Below, in pieces: positions 9,056 through 17,932 of a DNA stretch of 50,540 bases. A model generated the notes under the pieces. The model did not search any database and was not told the origin of the DNA. It saw nothing but the letters and a program-made list of their open reading frames with translations. Within the stretch, counting starts at the first letter, position 1. Each line of letters opens with the position of its first letter. The stretch spans positions 1-50,540 of the forward strand of contig JAEELT010000088.1 in the NCBI GenBank assembly GCA_016282855.1. The letters are read 5' to 3'. This DNA comes from Clostridiaceae bacterium (lineage in GTDB: Bacteria; Bacillota; Clostridia; Oscillospirales; Acutalibacteraceae). A program made the position numbers and the translations under genes.

Positions 9056-10069
9056 ATGTACAGTCTTGTTATACCTCAGGGTTACAAATCCGTGCTCACT
9101 CCGAGGCAGACTCAGCTCGCCATAAAAAAAGTTAAGGATTTCTTTGAGCGCGATCTCGCGATTCAGCTCAATCTTACAAGAGTTTCGGCTCCTCTTTTCG
9201 TTGAAAAAAGCTCGGGGCTCAATGACAACCTGAACGGCGTGGAGCGCCCCGTTTCGTTTGACGTCAAGGATATAGATTCCGGGGACGTTGAGATTGTGCA
9301 TTCGCTTGCCAAGTGGAAGAGAATGGCGCTGAGCCAGTACGGCTTTGAAGAGGGCGAGGGCCTTTACACCGATATGAGCGCAATCCGCCGTGATGAGGAT
9401 ACCGACAATCTCCATTCCATATATGTTGACCAGTGGGACTGGGAGAAAAGAATATCGAAGGAGCAGAGGAACGAGCAGACTCTGCGCCACACAGTGAAGG
9501 CCATTTATGCAGCGCTGCGCCACACAGAGAGATACATAGCCGATGACTATGCTTTTGTTGAGAGAAATTTCCTGCCCAAGGATATTTTCTTTGTCACCAC
9601 GGAGGAGCTTGAGGATATGTATCCGGAGCTTACTCCCAAGGAGAGAGAAAACAGAATAGCCCGAGAGAAAAAGGCAGTTTTCATTATGAAAATCGGAGGC
9701 AAGCTCAAAAGCGGAGGCATCCACGACGGCAGAGCGCCCGACTATGATGACTGGGAGCTTAACGGCGACATTGTGGTTTATTACCCGGTGCTTGATATAG
9801 CGTTCGAGCTCTCGTCAATGGGAATCAGAGTGGACGAAGAGTCGCTTATGCGTCAGCTTGAGGAGAGAGGCTGCCCCGAGAGAGCGGAGCTCCCGTTCCA
9901 TAAAGCAGTGCTCGAGGGTAAGCTGCCCTATTCAATCGGCGGAGGCATAGGTCAGAGCCGTATTTGTATGTATTTCCTGCGCAAGGCTCATATAGGCGAG
10001 GTTCAGGCTTCGCTCTGGCCCAAAGAGATGATAAAAGAATGCCGCGAAAAAGGCGTTGAACTTCTTTAA
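9056..10069 (+). CDS. asnA: Aspartate--ammonia ligase (asparagine synthetase A)
   Basis: This 337-residue protein makes asparagine from aspartate, ammonia and ATP through an aspartyl-AMP intermediate. It has the class II aminoacyl-tRNA synthetase-like fold of AsnA. Recognisable stretches are [18 protein letters not shown] (about 45-62) with its active-site residues, the central YVDQWDWEK (about 123-131), and near the C terminus [11 protein letters not shown], which matches the motif-3 arginine segment. The length equals the usual 330-340. It is the first gene of an operon with a sugar-isomerase-like gene, mtaB and a potassium transporter, starting 33 bp downstream of its promoter. Confidence 0.96.
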   Translation: MYSLVIPQGYKSVLTPRQTQLAIKKVKDFFERDLAIQLNLTRVSAPLFVEKSSGLNDNLNGVERPVSFDVKDIDSGDVEIVHSLAKWKRMALSQYGFEEGEGLYTDMSAIRRDEDTDNLHSIYVDQWDWEKRISKEQRNEQTLRHTVKAIYAALRHTERYIADDYAFVERNFLPKDIFFVTTEELEDMYPELTPKERENRIAREKKAVFIMKIGGKLKSGGIHDGRAPDYDDWELNGDIVVYYPVLDIAFELSSMGIRVDEESLMRQLEERGCPERAELPFHKAVLEGKLPYSIGGGIGQSRICMYFLRKAHIGEVQASLWPKEMIKECREKGVELL

Positions 10070-10087
10070 TAACAGGGAGGACAGTCA

Positions 10088-10909
10088 ATGAAACTCGGTA
10101 TCATAAACGGCTGGGAAGAAGGACATTTTGAGTATGTGAAAAGCAAGGGGCTTGACGCTGTTGAGTTCTGCGTAAACCATAACTATGACTCAAAAGAATT
10201 CCTTGACAAGGCTGAGCAGATAAAAGGATACAGCGATAAATACGGCATCCCCGTAGGCTCCATGGGGCGCTGGGGAATGGAAAGAATTGATTCCGAAGGC
10301 AATATCATAGAGTCGGCCCTTCAGGCGGATAAAAACATTATTGACGCCGCTAAGATAATCGGCTGCCCCGTTTTCAACGTCGGAGTAAATTATACGCAGA
10401 GCAAAAGCTTTTTTGAAAACTGCCGCATTGCGATTGATTATCTTTCGAAGCTTCTGGATTACGCGGGCGGTGAGGTCAAAATAGCCACCTACAACTGTGA
10501 CTGGGCGAATTTCATTTATAACGACAAGGCGTGGAGCGTGATTCACACTGCGCTCCCGGACCTCGGCATAAAGTACGACGCTTCGCACTGCCTCTCAAGG
10601 CGCGGAGATTATCTCAAGGAGCTGCGTGACTGGGGCGACAGAGTTTATCACGTGCATATCAAAGGCGTGCTTTATATTGACGGCGACGGCTATGACGATG
10701 CTCCGGCAGGACTTGACCAGATAAACTGGGGAGCTGTTATGGATATACTTTATACAAAGGACTATAACGGCATGCTCTCGATAGAGCCTCACTCATCTTA
10801 CTGGAAAGGAAAAAAGGGACAGTGGGGAATCGACTTCACCATCAATTACATAAGACCCTTTGTTATGCCGGAAGATTATGAATTTGACGGCAACCCGTAT
10901 ATGCCCTGA
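10088..10909 (+). CDS. Sugar phosphate isomerase/epimerase family protein (xylose isomerase-like TIM barrel)
   Basis: A 273-residue single-domain protein of the AP-endonuclease-2/xylose isomerase-like barrel family, usually metal dependent. The pattern of strand ends is visible: GLDAVEFCV (about 19-27), CPVFNVGVNY (about 94-103), KIATYNCDWAN (about 135), KYDASHC (about 163), HVHIKG (about 186) and the terminal glutamate in LSIEPHS (about 231). These give Asp, His and Glu candidates for the metal site. The substrate cannot be told from sequence; relatives act on tagatose, xylulose or inositol derivatives. It lies 18 bp after asnA and 24 bp before mtaB, a context that gives no hint of a sugar pathway. 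AAACAGGGAGG before the ATG fixes the start. Confidence 0.85.
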   Translation: MKLGIINGWEEGHFEYVKSKGLDAVEFCVNHNYDSKEFLDKAEQIKGYSDKYGIPVGSMGRWGMERIDSEGNIIESALQADKNIIDAAKIIGCPVFNVGVNYTQSKSFFENCRIAIDYLSKLLDYAGGEVKIATYNCDWANFIYNDKAWSVIHTALPDLGIKYDASHCLSRRGDYLKELRDWGDRVYHVHIKGVLYIDGDGYDDAPAGLDQINWGAVMDILYTKDYNGMLSIEPHSSYWKGKKGQWGIDFTINYIRPFVMPEDYEFDGNPYMP

Positions 10910-10933
10910 TTTTTCCGAAAGGCCGGTAAAAAA

Positions 10934-12220
10934 ATGAAGTGTGCGTTTTACACTCTCGGCTGCAAAGTAAACCACTATGAATCCAACGCCATGGCGCAGT
11001 CCATGGAGAAATACGGCTTCACCTGCGTTGACCCTCACGAAGAGGCGGATGTGTATGTTATCAATTCCTGCACCGTTACCGCCGAAAGTGACAGAAAGAC
11101 CAGGCAGGCGGTAAGAAAATTCAAAAAGAATCATCCCGACAGTATTGTCGTGCTCACGGGATGTATGACCCAGGCTTCGCCAGACACCGCCTCGCTGCTG
11201 CCTCAGGCGGATATAGTAATCGGCAACCGCAACAACCCGGGTCTTTTCGCTTATGTTATGCAGTATATTAACCGCAGAGAGCGTATAACAGATATACTGC
11301 CGCACGAAAGCGGCGAAAAATTCTCGGGTGACGCTGTAACGGATTATGCCGACAGGACCAGGGCAATAGTCAAGATTGAGGACGGGTGCGACCGTTTCTG
11401 CTCTTACTGCATCATTCCATACGCCAGGGGAAGGGTGCGCTCAAAACCGCTCGATGAGATGGTGAAAGAGATTACAGCTCTTGCGCAAAACGGCTTCAGG
11501 GAGGTTGTGCTTGTGGGCATAAACCTTTCCGCTTACGGCAGAGATATTGGCACCGGCCTTACGAGCGCGGTTAAAGCTGCGGCGGGCGTTGAAGGCATAG
11601 AGAGGGTGCGCCTCGGTTCTCTTGAGCCCGACCATATCACACGGGATGTGATAAAAGAGCTCTCGGAAATTCCGGAATTCTGCCCTCAGTTTCATATTTC
11701 CCTTCAGAGCGGATGCGACAAAACGCTCAAAAAAATGAACAGGCATTACAGTTCCGTGGAGTATGAGGACCTGTGCCACTGCCTCAGGAGCACCTTCCCG
11801 GACTGCACAATAACCACTGATGTTATGGTCGGCTTTCCGGGTGAGAGCCAGAGCGACTTTGACATTTCACTCGATTTTGTTAAAAAAACGAGATTTGAAA
11901 AAGTGCATGTGTTTCCGTATTCCAGGCGTCCCGGCACCCCGGCCGCCAGGCTTGACAATCAGATTTCAAACCAGGAAAAACAGCGCAGAGCCGAAATCAT
12001 GATTGACGAAACGGAAAAAATCCGCAGAGAGTTTCTCGCCTCACAGACAGGCAGAATATATGAAATTATACCCGAAGAAAACCGTCCCGACGGCGTAAAG
12101 GGCTACACAGCAAACTATATCCCGGTTATTATTGAGGGGGGAAGCGCCGGAAGCGGAACCCCGGTGAAAGTAAAAATAACAGGAGTCAAGGGCGACTGCT
12201 GCACAGGAGAGCCCGTCTGA
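10934..12220 (+). CDS. mtaB: tRNA t6A37 methylthiotransferase MtaB
   Basis: This 428-residue radical-SAM enzyme adds a methylthio group to N6-threonylcarbamoyladenosine at position 37 of tRNAs reading ANN codons. The N-terminal methylthiotransferase domain binds an auxiliary [4Fe-4S] cluster through C10 (TLGCKVN), C46 (NSCTVT) and C77 (TGCMTQ). The radical-SAM domain has C152, C156 and C159 (GCDRFCSYCIIPYARGR). A C-terminal TRAM-like domain covers roughly the last 65 residues. TLGCKVNHYES and the lack of an extra N-terminal extension favour MtaB over MiaB or RimO. It is the third gene of the asnA operon. Confidence 0.95.
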   Translation: MKCAFYTLGCKVNHYESNAMAQSMEKYGFTCVDPHEEADVYVINSCTVTAESDRKTRQAVRKFKKNHPDSIVVLTGCMTQASPDTASLLPQADIVIGNRNNPGLFAYVMQYINRRERITDILPHESGEKFSGDAVTDYADRTRAIVKIEDGCDRFCSYCIIPYARGRVRSKPLDEMVKEITALAQNGFREVVLVGINLSAYGRDIGTGLTSAVKAAAGVEGIERVRLGSLEPDHITRDVIKELSEIPEFCPQFHISLQSGCDKTLKKMNRHYSSVEYEDLCHCLRSTFPDCTITTDVMVGFPGESQSDFDISLDFVKKTRFEKVHVFPYSRRPGTPAARLDNQISNQEKQRRAEIMIDETEKIRREFLASQTGRIYEIIPEENRPDGVKGYTANYIPVIIEGGSAGSGTPVKVKITGVKGDCCTGEPV

Positions 12221-12228
12221 CATACAGT

Positions 12229-13590
12229 ATGAAATCAATCAGAGTTTTTAAAAAACTGTCTTCAACGCAGATGATAATGCTCGCGTTTTTCGGCGTGATA
12301 CTTATCGGAAGTATCACCCTGTCTGTGCCTGCCTGCTCCGCGAGCGGCGAGAGAGTGCCATACCTTGACGCTCTGTTCACCGCCACTACGAGCGTATGCG
12401 TTACAGGGCTTGTGACAGTCACAACCGCATCCGCCTGGAGCACGCTCGGTCAGGCTGTGATACTTGTTCTCATTCAGATAGGCGGCCTGGGCGTAATCAC
12501 GGTTTTTTCGGGTTTTATGATTTCCGCCGGCAGAAAGCTCGGCATCGGCTACAGAATGCTTATTCAGGATTCGTTCAACCTCAACACCCTTGACGGCATG
12601 AGGAGCTTCACAAAGAAAGTGATTCTCTCAACCTTCGCGGCTGAAGGGGCCGGAGCGCTGCTGTATATGACGGTGTTTGTGCCCGAGTACGGCGCGAAAG
12701 GAATATGGATTTCCGTTTTCACCTCCGTTTCCGCATTCTGCAACGCGGGGCTTGACATTATTTCGGAAAACAGCCTTTGCAATTACGCGCTTAATCCGGT
12801 CATTAACTTCACCACAATGTTTCTGATTGTTGCGGGCGGTATAGGTTTTGTAGTCTGGCTCGATCTTGCCCGCAGCTTTGCAAGAATAAAAACAATGGGC
12901 AGAAAGGCGTTTTCTCGGCTCACATTACACAGCAAAATCGCTCTTTCCGCCACCGTTATTCTGATTGCTTCGGGTACACTCGCGGTGCTTATATCCGAGT
13001 ATAACAATCCCGGCACTATCGGCAATATGACTTTTCCGCAGAAGCTGCAGGCATCGCTCTTTCAGTCCGTTACAACAAGAACGGCGGGCTTCGCCACCGT
13101 TCCGCAGGAAAACCTGACAGCTCCGTCGGCCCTCATTTCAATGCTTCTTATGTTTATCGGCGGCTCGCCTGTCGGCACAGCGGGCGGCATAAAGACCGTG
13201 ACGGTTGCCGTTATCCTCGCGTGCGCGTTTGCCGCCGTCAAGCAAAAAGACGAGGTTTCTCTCTTCGGCAGGAGCATTTCAAAGCAGGCAGTCAGAAAAG
13301 CAATCGGCGTAGCGACAATGTCTTTTATGATTGCGTTCATTTCGGGCGCGCTTCTCTCGGCCGTTTCCCGCGGCGATGTGATTGACTCTCTTTATGAGAG
13401 TGTCAGCGCCTGCGCAACGGTAGGCCTTTCGAGAAACTTCACCGGCACGCTTAATGCGCACGGCAAGATTATCATAATTGCCACCATGTATCTCGGCAGA
13501 GTAGGTCCGATTTCCCTTGCTCTCGCTTTCAACCGCAAAATAAGACCTTCTGTGGTTAAAAACCCGGTTGAAGAGGTAAGCATAGGATAA
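12229..13590 (+). CDS. ktrB: Potassium uptake channel subunit KtrB (TrkH/KtrB family)
   Basis: A 453-residue protein with the fourfold membrane-pore-membrane repeat of the TrkH/KtrB superfamily. The filter glycines are visible in SVCVTGLVTV (about 61), AFCNAGLDII (about 172), TTRTAGFATV (about 286) and ACATVGLSRN (about 392). The length is typical of KtrB rather than the longer TrkH. It would take up potassium, possibly with sodium coupling, under control of the KtrA ring encoded by the next gene. The ATG is 8 bp after the mtaB stop, inside the same transcript. A second potassium system of the TrkA/TrkH type lies at 23074-25895. Confidence 0.92.
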   Translation: MKSIRVFKKLSSTQMIMLAFFGVILIGSITLSVPACSASGERVPYLDALFTATTSVCVTGLVTVTTASAWSTLGQAVILVLIQIGGLGVITVFSGFMISAGRKLGIGYRMLIQDSFNLNTLDGMRSFTKKVILSTFAAEGAGALLYMTVFVPEYGAKGIWISVFTSVSAFCNAGLDIISENSLCNYALNPVINFTTMFLIVAGGIGFVVWLDLARSFARIKTMGRKAFSRLTLHSKIALSATVILIASGTLAVLISEYNNPGTIGNMTFPQKLQASLFQSVTTRTAGFATVPQENLTAPSALISMLLMFIGGSPVGTAGGIKTVTVAVILACAFAAVKQKDEVSLFGRSISKQAVRKAIGVATMSFMIAFISGALLSAVSRGDVIDSLYESVSACATVGLSRNFTGTLNAHGKIIIIATMYLGRVGPISLALAFNRKIRPSVVKNPVEEVSIG

Positions 13591-13645
13591 AATTCAGTTA
13601 TATATTTCAGGCCGGCTTTTGCCGGTGATTTACGGGAGGAAGAAT

Positions 13646-14296
13646 ATGTCTTCAAAGAAATCGTACGCTGTTTTCGGCCTCGGCAGATACGGCCGCGCCG
13701 TGGCGGAGGAACTCACCGAAAACGGGGCGGAGGTGCTTGCCATTGATATCGACGAGGCGATTGTCAACTCCGCGGCGGAAATTCTGCCTTACTGCAAGTG
13801 CGCCGATGTCACCGATATTGAGGCCCTGCGTCAGCTCGGCATAGCCGATATTGATACGGTTGTTATTGCCATGGGCTCCAGCCTTGAGGCGGGTGTGATG
13901 GCGGTAATGCTCTGCAAGGAGCTCGGAGTAAACACCGTGGTCGTTAAATGCGCCAGCGAGGTTCACAGGCAGATTATGGAAAAGATGGGCGCGGACAAAA
14001 CCGTTTTTCCCGAGTATGATTCGGGCATTCGCCTTGCCAAAAACCTTCTCAGCAGCGGCTTTGTGGACCTTATTGATATATCGGACAATGTTTCTCTTAT
14101 GGAGCTTGAAGTGAAGCCCGAGTGGGAGGGCAAGAGCATACTTGACCTGAATATAAGAAAAAACCACTCCGTCAATATAGTGGCAATCGCCCGCGGAGAT
14201 ACCATAGATGTAAACTTCGACCCGGCCGTACCGCTGGATAAATCAATGAAACTCATAGCGGTCGCGGATAAAAAGAATATCGTAAAGTTGAAATAA
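13646..14296 (+). CDS. ktrA: Potassium uptake regulatory subunit KtrA (RCK domain)
   Basis: This 216-residue protein has one N-terminal Rossmann RCK domain (YAVFGLGRYGRAVAEE, the GxGxxG nucleotide site) and one C-terminal RCK_C domain from about 135. That is the single-RCK KtrA architecture. An octameric ring of KtrA binds ATP/ADP and gates KtrB. The start is the ATG at 13646 preceded by GGGAGGAAG; the frame is open for nine codons upstream without a comparable site. The 55-bp gap after ktrB contains a short hairpin (CCGGC TTTT GCCGG at 13612-13625) that may tune expression of the two subunits. The operon terminator follows. Confidence 0.92.
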   Translation: MSSKKSYAVFGLGRYGRAVAEELTENGAEVLAIDIDEAIVNSAAEILPYCKCADVTDIEALRQLGIADIDTVVIAMGSSLEAGVMAVMLCKELGVNTVVVKCASEVHRQIMEKMGADKTVFPEYDSGIRLAKNLLSSGFVDLIDISDNVSLMELEVKPEWEGKSILDLNIRKNHSVNIVAIARGDTIDVNFDPAVPLDKSMKLIAVADKKNIVKLK

Positions 14297-14311
14297 AAAA
14301 ACATATAAATC

Positions 14312-14342
14312 AAGGACTGCGGATTTGAAATCCGCAGTCCTT
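14312..14342. terminator. Bidirectional terminator between ktrA and the amino acid ABC operon
   Basis: A nearly perfect 15-bp inverted repeat (14312-14326 with 14328-14342, core GGACTGCGGATTT) lies between two convergent genes. A-rich sequence lies on the ktrA side and TTATACTTTAAATT on the other. Each orientation ends in a T-rich stretch. Confidence 0.85.
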
Positions 14343-14347
14343 ATACT

Positions 14348-15298
14348 TTAAATTAAAACCTTTGAAAGAAAATCACTCAGGCGTGGGTTTTGCGGATTGC
14401 CGAAGAATTCTTCCGGCGTATTTTCTTCTTTGATTATCCCTTCGTCAATGAAGATCACACGCGAAGCGACTTCTTTTGCAAAGCCCATTTCGTGAGTTAC
14501 AACGACCATAGTCATACCGGTTTTCGCAAGTTCTTTCATAACATCCAGTACCTCGCCGACCATTTCGGGATCGAGGGCGGAGGTTGGCTCATCAAACAGC
14601 AGCACATCGGGATCCATTGCTAGCGCACGGATTATTGCTATTCTCTGCTTCTGACCGCCGGAAAGCTGTGAAGGGTAAGAATCCGCCTTGTCCGAAAGAC
14701 CGATTCTTTCAAGCAAAATCTTTGCTTTGGCAGTTGCATCCTCCTTGCTCATCTTGAGAAGCTTCATGGGAGCGAGGATGATGTTATCCATAATACTGAG
14801 ATTTTCAAAAAGATTGAACTGCTGAAAAACCATACCGATTTTTTGACGGGCAAGATTTATGTTGACATAATTCTCATCATAAATCTTTTTCATCAGGGAT
14901 TTGTATGCCTTGCCTTCGTGCTTTTCGTGCAGAAGATCTTCCTCTTTTATCTTGTGAATCAAAACCTGCTTTGTGCTTTCTTCACTTTCGCCGGGATGAT
15001 CCTGCTTATATTGAGCATACAGTTTCTGATATGTTTTGGATAATTCCATTACATCTTCGTGAAGATAGGGGTCAACCGGGGTAACAAGTTTGTTTTCGAG
15101 CCATACTTCACCGTAAGTGGGTTCTTCAAGCAGATTAAGGCAGCGCAGAAAAGTGCTTTTGCCTGATCCGGAAGGGCCTATAACCACAACCACTTCGCCT
15201 TTGTCGATTTCGGCAGTGATACCGCGCAGTACTTTGTTATTGCCGAAGTATTTATGGAGACCGTCAACTCTGACAAGCGCGTTTTTATCAGTGCTCAC
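14348..15298 (-). CDS. Polar amino acid ABC transporter ATP-binding protein with internal insertion
   Basis: This 316-residue ATPase energises uptake of a polar amino acid with the permease and binding protein upstream. Walker A is GPSGSGKST (41-49), the Q-loop is in MVFQQF (157-161), the signature is LSGGQKQR (212-219) and Walker B is LLFDEP (233-238). All key residues are intact. Members are usually about 240 residues. Here about 70 extra residues (roughly 77-147) sit between the strand after GEVWLENK and the Q-loop region. This insert is helical-looking and rich in Lys, Glu, Tyr and His. It is not a fusion end or frameshift, since the frame resumes cleanly. The gene overlaps the permease gene by 11 bp. 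Confidence 0.93.
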   Translation of the reverse strand: MSTDKNALVRVDGLHKYFGNNKVLRGITAEIDKGEVVVVIGPSGSGKSTFLRCLNLLEEPTYGEVWLENKLVTPVDPYLHEDVMELSKTYQKLYAQYKQDHPGESEESTKQVLIHKIKEEDLLHEKHEGKAYKSLMKKIYDENYVNINLARQKIGMVFQQFNLFENLSIMDNIILAPMKLLKMSKEDATAKAKILLERIGLSDKADSYPSQLSGGQKQRIAIIRALAMDPDVLLFDEPTSALDPEMVGEVLDVMKELAKTGMTMVVVTHEMGFAKEVASRVIFIDEGIIKEENTPEEFFGNPQNPRLSDFLSKVLI

Positions 15299-16022
15299 TG
15301 TTACGCAGCCTCCTCTCCAGCCTTTTTACCAGTTTTGTGAATATAATCACAACCGCCAGATATATCAGCGCCACCGCAATCAGCGGCATAAAAGCGGAAA
15401 ATGTCCGGCCGCGGATAAGGTCGCCGGCTTTGGTAAGATCGCGTATTCCGACATAACCTGCAATTGAAGTTTCTTTAATCAGAACGATAAATTCGTTGCA
15501 CAGCATCGGCAGTACGATTTTGAACATCTGCGGAATAACAATATAGATCATTGTCTGGATATAATTGAATCCGAGACTTCTGCCTGCTTCAAACTGACCT
15601 TTGTCAACACTCATAATACCGCCGCGGAAAATCTCCGCAACATAAGCGCCGGAGTTGATCCCGAATGATATCACGGCAACCATGGTGCTGTTTGTGGAAG
15701 AAGCAAAAATAATGAAATACATTATAAGAAGCTGAACCACAACAGGTGTTCCGCGGATAACCGTAAGATAAAGGCCGCAAATGCCGTTCAAAAAAGACAG
15801 CAGACGATAGCCGAAGCCGCCTTTTTTCTTCATGGATTCCTTGTTTTTATCATAGCTTGAGCGGATTGTAGCAATCACAACGCCGATTGCAATGCCGAGC
15901 AGGGTGGCAAAGAAAGTGATGACCAGTGTCATTTTGAAGCCGTCAAGAAGCCAGGTCCATCTGTCACCGGTGATAAAATTCAGCCTGAACTGGTCGGCGA
16001 GATCGGCAAACCATTCTTTCAT
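15288..16022 (-). CDS. Polar amino acid ABC transporter permease
   Basis: A 244-residue inner-membrane permease of the HisMQ/GlnP type with about five membrane segments. The first segment follows [20 protein letters not shown] (about 26-45). The cytoplasmic loop around residues 127-170 includes [12 protein letters not shown], the usual EAA-like coupling helix that contacts the ATPase. A charged insert ([13 protein letters not shown], about 54-66) lies between helices 1 and 2. The substrate is set by the binding protein and cannot be named. The ATG follows AGGAGAC. A hairpin separates this gene from the binding-protein gene upstream. Confidence 0.93.
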   Translation of the reverse strand: MKEWFADLADQFRLNFITGDRWTWLLDGFKMTLVITFFATLLGIAIGVVIATIRSSYDKNKESMKKKGGFGYRLLSFLNGICGLYLTVIRGTPVVVQLLIMYFIIFASSTNSTMVAVISFGINSGAYVAEIFRGGIMSVDKGQFEAGRSLGFNYIQTMIYIVIPQMFKIVLPMLCNEFIVLIKETSIAGYVGIRDLTKAGDLIRGRTFSAFMPLIAVALIYLAVVIIFTKLVKRLERRLRNSEH

Positions 16023-16043
16023 AAAAGAGTCTCCTCAAAATAA

Positions 16044-16074
16044 TGAAGCGGATGACGGATAGTCATCCGCTTCA
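16044..16074 (-). terminator. Partial terminator between binding-protein and permease genes
   Basis: A perfect 13-bp stem (TGAAGCGGATGAC at 16044-16056, GTCATCCGCTTCA at 16062-16074) with loop GGATA is followed on the minus strand by TTATTTTGAGG. In transporter operons such hairpins leave the binding-protein mRNA more abundant than the permease and ATPase mRNA. That is the likely role here. Confidence 0.75.
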
Positions 16075-16092
16075 CAGTATTATATCTGCTTT

Positions 16093-16938
16093 TTATTTTG
16101 CTATATATTTACCGACTATCTCGTCAATCTTGCCTTCGGCTTTGAGTGACGCGAGAGCATCGTTGATGCTGTCAAGCAGAGCGGTGTTGCTCTTTGAAAC
16201 GCAGATTGCGTATTCTTCTTCTGTATAGGCGGTTTCAAGAATAGTCAGTCCTTTGTTGACTGATACATAGGACTTCGCGGGTTCATTGTCAATTATAACA
16301 GCATCAACCTTTCCCGCAACAAGCGCCTGAACTGCATCGTTGCCGGTTTTGAACTGTGTTACATGTTCTTCACCTACGCCGCCGTTTTCAACTGTGTCTG
16401 AGCAGTAGATATCGCCTGTGGTATCCTGCTGAACACCTATCATAATATCTTTTACGCTGCCGTCTGCATTGAAGAAATCATCAAAACTCTTGATGTCGCT
16501 GCCTTCCTTGACAATTATGGATTGTACGCCGACAGCATAGGTCTCCGAGAAATTGACGCTTTCTTTTCTTTCATCTGTAACGGTCATACCGGCCATACCC
16601 ATATCAAACTTGCCAGACTGAACTCCGCCGATGATTGAGCCGAACTCAACATCCTGGATTTCGAGTTTAAGGCCGAGCTTTTCAGCGATAAGACCTGCGA
16701 TTTCAACATCTATTCCTGCATAAGCGCCGTCATCTCCGACAAATTCGTAGGGCGGGAATGAGGCGTTGGTTGCCATTACAAGAACGCCGTCAGTCACTGT
16801 AAGTTTTGCTTCGGTAATGCTTTCGGAATTGCTGTTTGCTGTTGTGCCGCTTTCGGATTTGCCGCCGCAGGCAGCCAGACAGCCGAGAGCAAGGATAAGA
16901 GCAGTAATAACGGCAATAACTCTGATTGATTTTTTCAT
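16093..16938 (-). CDS. Amino acid ABC transporter substrate-binding lipoprotein
   Basis: This 281-residue protein has a lipoprotein signal peptide with lipobox LAAC (C24), then a serine/threonine/asparagine-rich linker and a type II periplasmic-binding-protein fold (family 3). Landmarks are LVMATNASFPPYEFVGDDG (about 53-71), DVEIAGLIAEKLG, FDMGMAGMTVTDERKE (about 114-129), where the arginine after TDER is the usual amino-acid carboxylate ligand, and VDAVIIDNEPA (about 211). It would be anchored outside the membrane and deliver a polar or charged amino acid. It is the first gene of the operon and has its own strong promoter. Confidence 0.94.
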   Translation of the reverse strand: MKKSIRVIAVITALILALGCLAACGGKSESGTTANSNSESITEAKLTVTDGVLVMATNASFPPYEFVGDDGAYAGIDVEIAGLIAEKLGLKLEIQDVEFGSIIGGVQSGKFDMGMAGMTVTDERKESVNFSETYAVGVQSIIVKEGSDIKSFDDFFNADGSVKDIMIGVQQDTTGDIYCSDTVENGGVGEEHVTQFKTGNDAVQALVAGKVDAVIIDNEPAKSYVSVNKGLTILETAYTEEEYAICVSKSNTALLDSINDALASLKAEGKIDEIVGKYIAK

Positions 16939-16992
16939 AATTAACCTCCGTATTAATGTGGGATAAATCCCGTTTAATTAAAGCACCTGCAT

Positions 16993-17021
16993 ATTATACA
17001 TTTACAAGAAAATAAAGTCAA
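16993..17021 (-). promoter_or_regulatory. Strong promoter of the amino acid ABC operon
   Basis: On the minus strand TTGACT (17021-17016) and a perfect TATAAT (16998-16993) are separated by exactly 17 bp, with TG directly before the -10. The ATG is about 55 bp downstream. This is the best promoter match in the window. Confidence 0.75.
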
Positions 17022-17044
17022 GTTAGATTTGAATAACTGTATTT

Positions 17045-17929
17045 TTATGCAAAAAAATCCGTAAAGCCGAGATCTTCAAACTCTGCGGGTGGTTTTGCCG
17101 TAAAACGCATCGTTTCCCCCGTTACCGGATGCTCAAATTCACACTCTCCGCAGAAAAGAAGCTGGTGGCCGATTTCGGGCAAGAAATCGCCGTACATATT
17201 GTCGCCTGCGAGCGGGTGACCTGTATATGCCATATGCACTCTTATCTGATGTGTTCTGCCCGTTTCGAGCCTGAGCTTTATGAGAGAACAGCCGTCTTTG
17301 CTTTCAAGCGTTTCCCAGTGAGTCACCGCCGGCTCAGTGCCTTTTTCGTAGGAGCATGCCCGGAGCGTTTTGCCGGGGTCGGGTCTGTAAATCGGCACAT
17401 CTGCCGTGCCGCTGAGCGCAGGGACACCCTTTACGACAGCGTAATATGTTTTTTTCACTTTCCCGCTGAGCTTGCAGGCGGCAAGCGGGTTGAGAGCGCA
17501 TACAACTATGCCCGCCGTGCCTTTGTCAAGGCGGCCGACTGCTCTGAAAACGCAGGCTCTGCCCTTGCCCGCAAGGTAAGAGGCGAGGGCGTTTGCGAGA
17601 GTGTCACCCTGATGGTTGTGAGTAGGATGCATAGCCATAAAGGGGGACTTGTTTATGAGAATAACATCGTCATCCTCATAAATAATATCAAGCTCCGCTT
17701 CGCCCGGCTCTATAAGACCGGAGGAGTCCGGGATTGTAACGGTGAGCCTGTCGCTGGTTTTGAGAAGCTCTGTTGTGCGGGCGTGGGAGCCGTTGAGCTG
17801 AATGCCTTGCGGAACATTCTTAAGAGTGCGTATCAGCTTTGTGGAAAAGCCCTGCCTGTATTTTAGAAAAGTAAATATTTTTATTCCGGAGTGTTCCTCC
17901 GGAATAATGTAGTCTATCTCTCTGGGCAT
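17045..17929 (-). CDS. RluA-family rRNA/tRNA pseudouridine synthase
   Basis: A 294-residue enzyme with an N-terminal S4-like RNA-binding region (about 14-70) and the RluA catalytic domain. The catalytic aspartate is D135 in GRLDKGTAG, preceded by the early motif LINKSPFMAMHP (about 91-102) and followed by GRTHQIRVHMAYTGHPLAGD (about 228-247). By family it converts a specific uridine in 23S rRNA or tRNA to pseudouridine; the exact site cannot be read from sequence. It begins 3 bp after the Gfo/Idh/MocA gene stop and appears to be translated from the same message. No terminator is evident in the 106 bp before the next gene, so some readthrough into the ABC operon is possible. Confidence 0.92.
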   Translation of the reverse strand: MPREIDYIIPEEHSGIKIFTFLKYRQGFSTKLIRTLKNVPQGIQLNGSHARTTELLKTSDRLTVTIPDSSGLIEPGEAELDIIYEDDDVILINKSPFMAMHPTHNHQGDTLANALASYLAGKGRACVFRAVGRLDKGTAGIVVCALNPLAACKLSGKVKKTYYAVVKGVPALSGTADVPIYRPDPGKTLRACSYEKGTEPAVTHWETLESKDGCSLIKLRLETGRTHQIRVHMAYTGHPLAGDNMYGDFLPEIGHQLLFCGECEFEHPVTGETMRFTAKPPAEFEDLGFTDFFA

Positions 17930-17932
17930 AAA

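Noticed and set aside
9032-9724. A 230-codon minus-strand frame over asnA
   Set aside because: It lies opposite the conserved asnA frame and overlaps its promoter; no start signal and no protein-like pattern.
13612-13625. Terminator between ktrB and ktrA
   Set aside because: The stem is only 5 bp and has its T-run in the loop, so it is more likely a minor leader hairpin than a stop signal.
17129-17866. A 245-codon plus-strand frame over the RluA-family gene
   Set aside because: It is the antisense image of a gene with an intact catalytic motif; Cys/His/Phe-rich composition typical of shadow frames.
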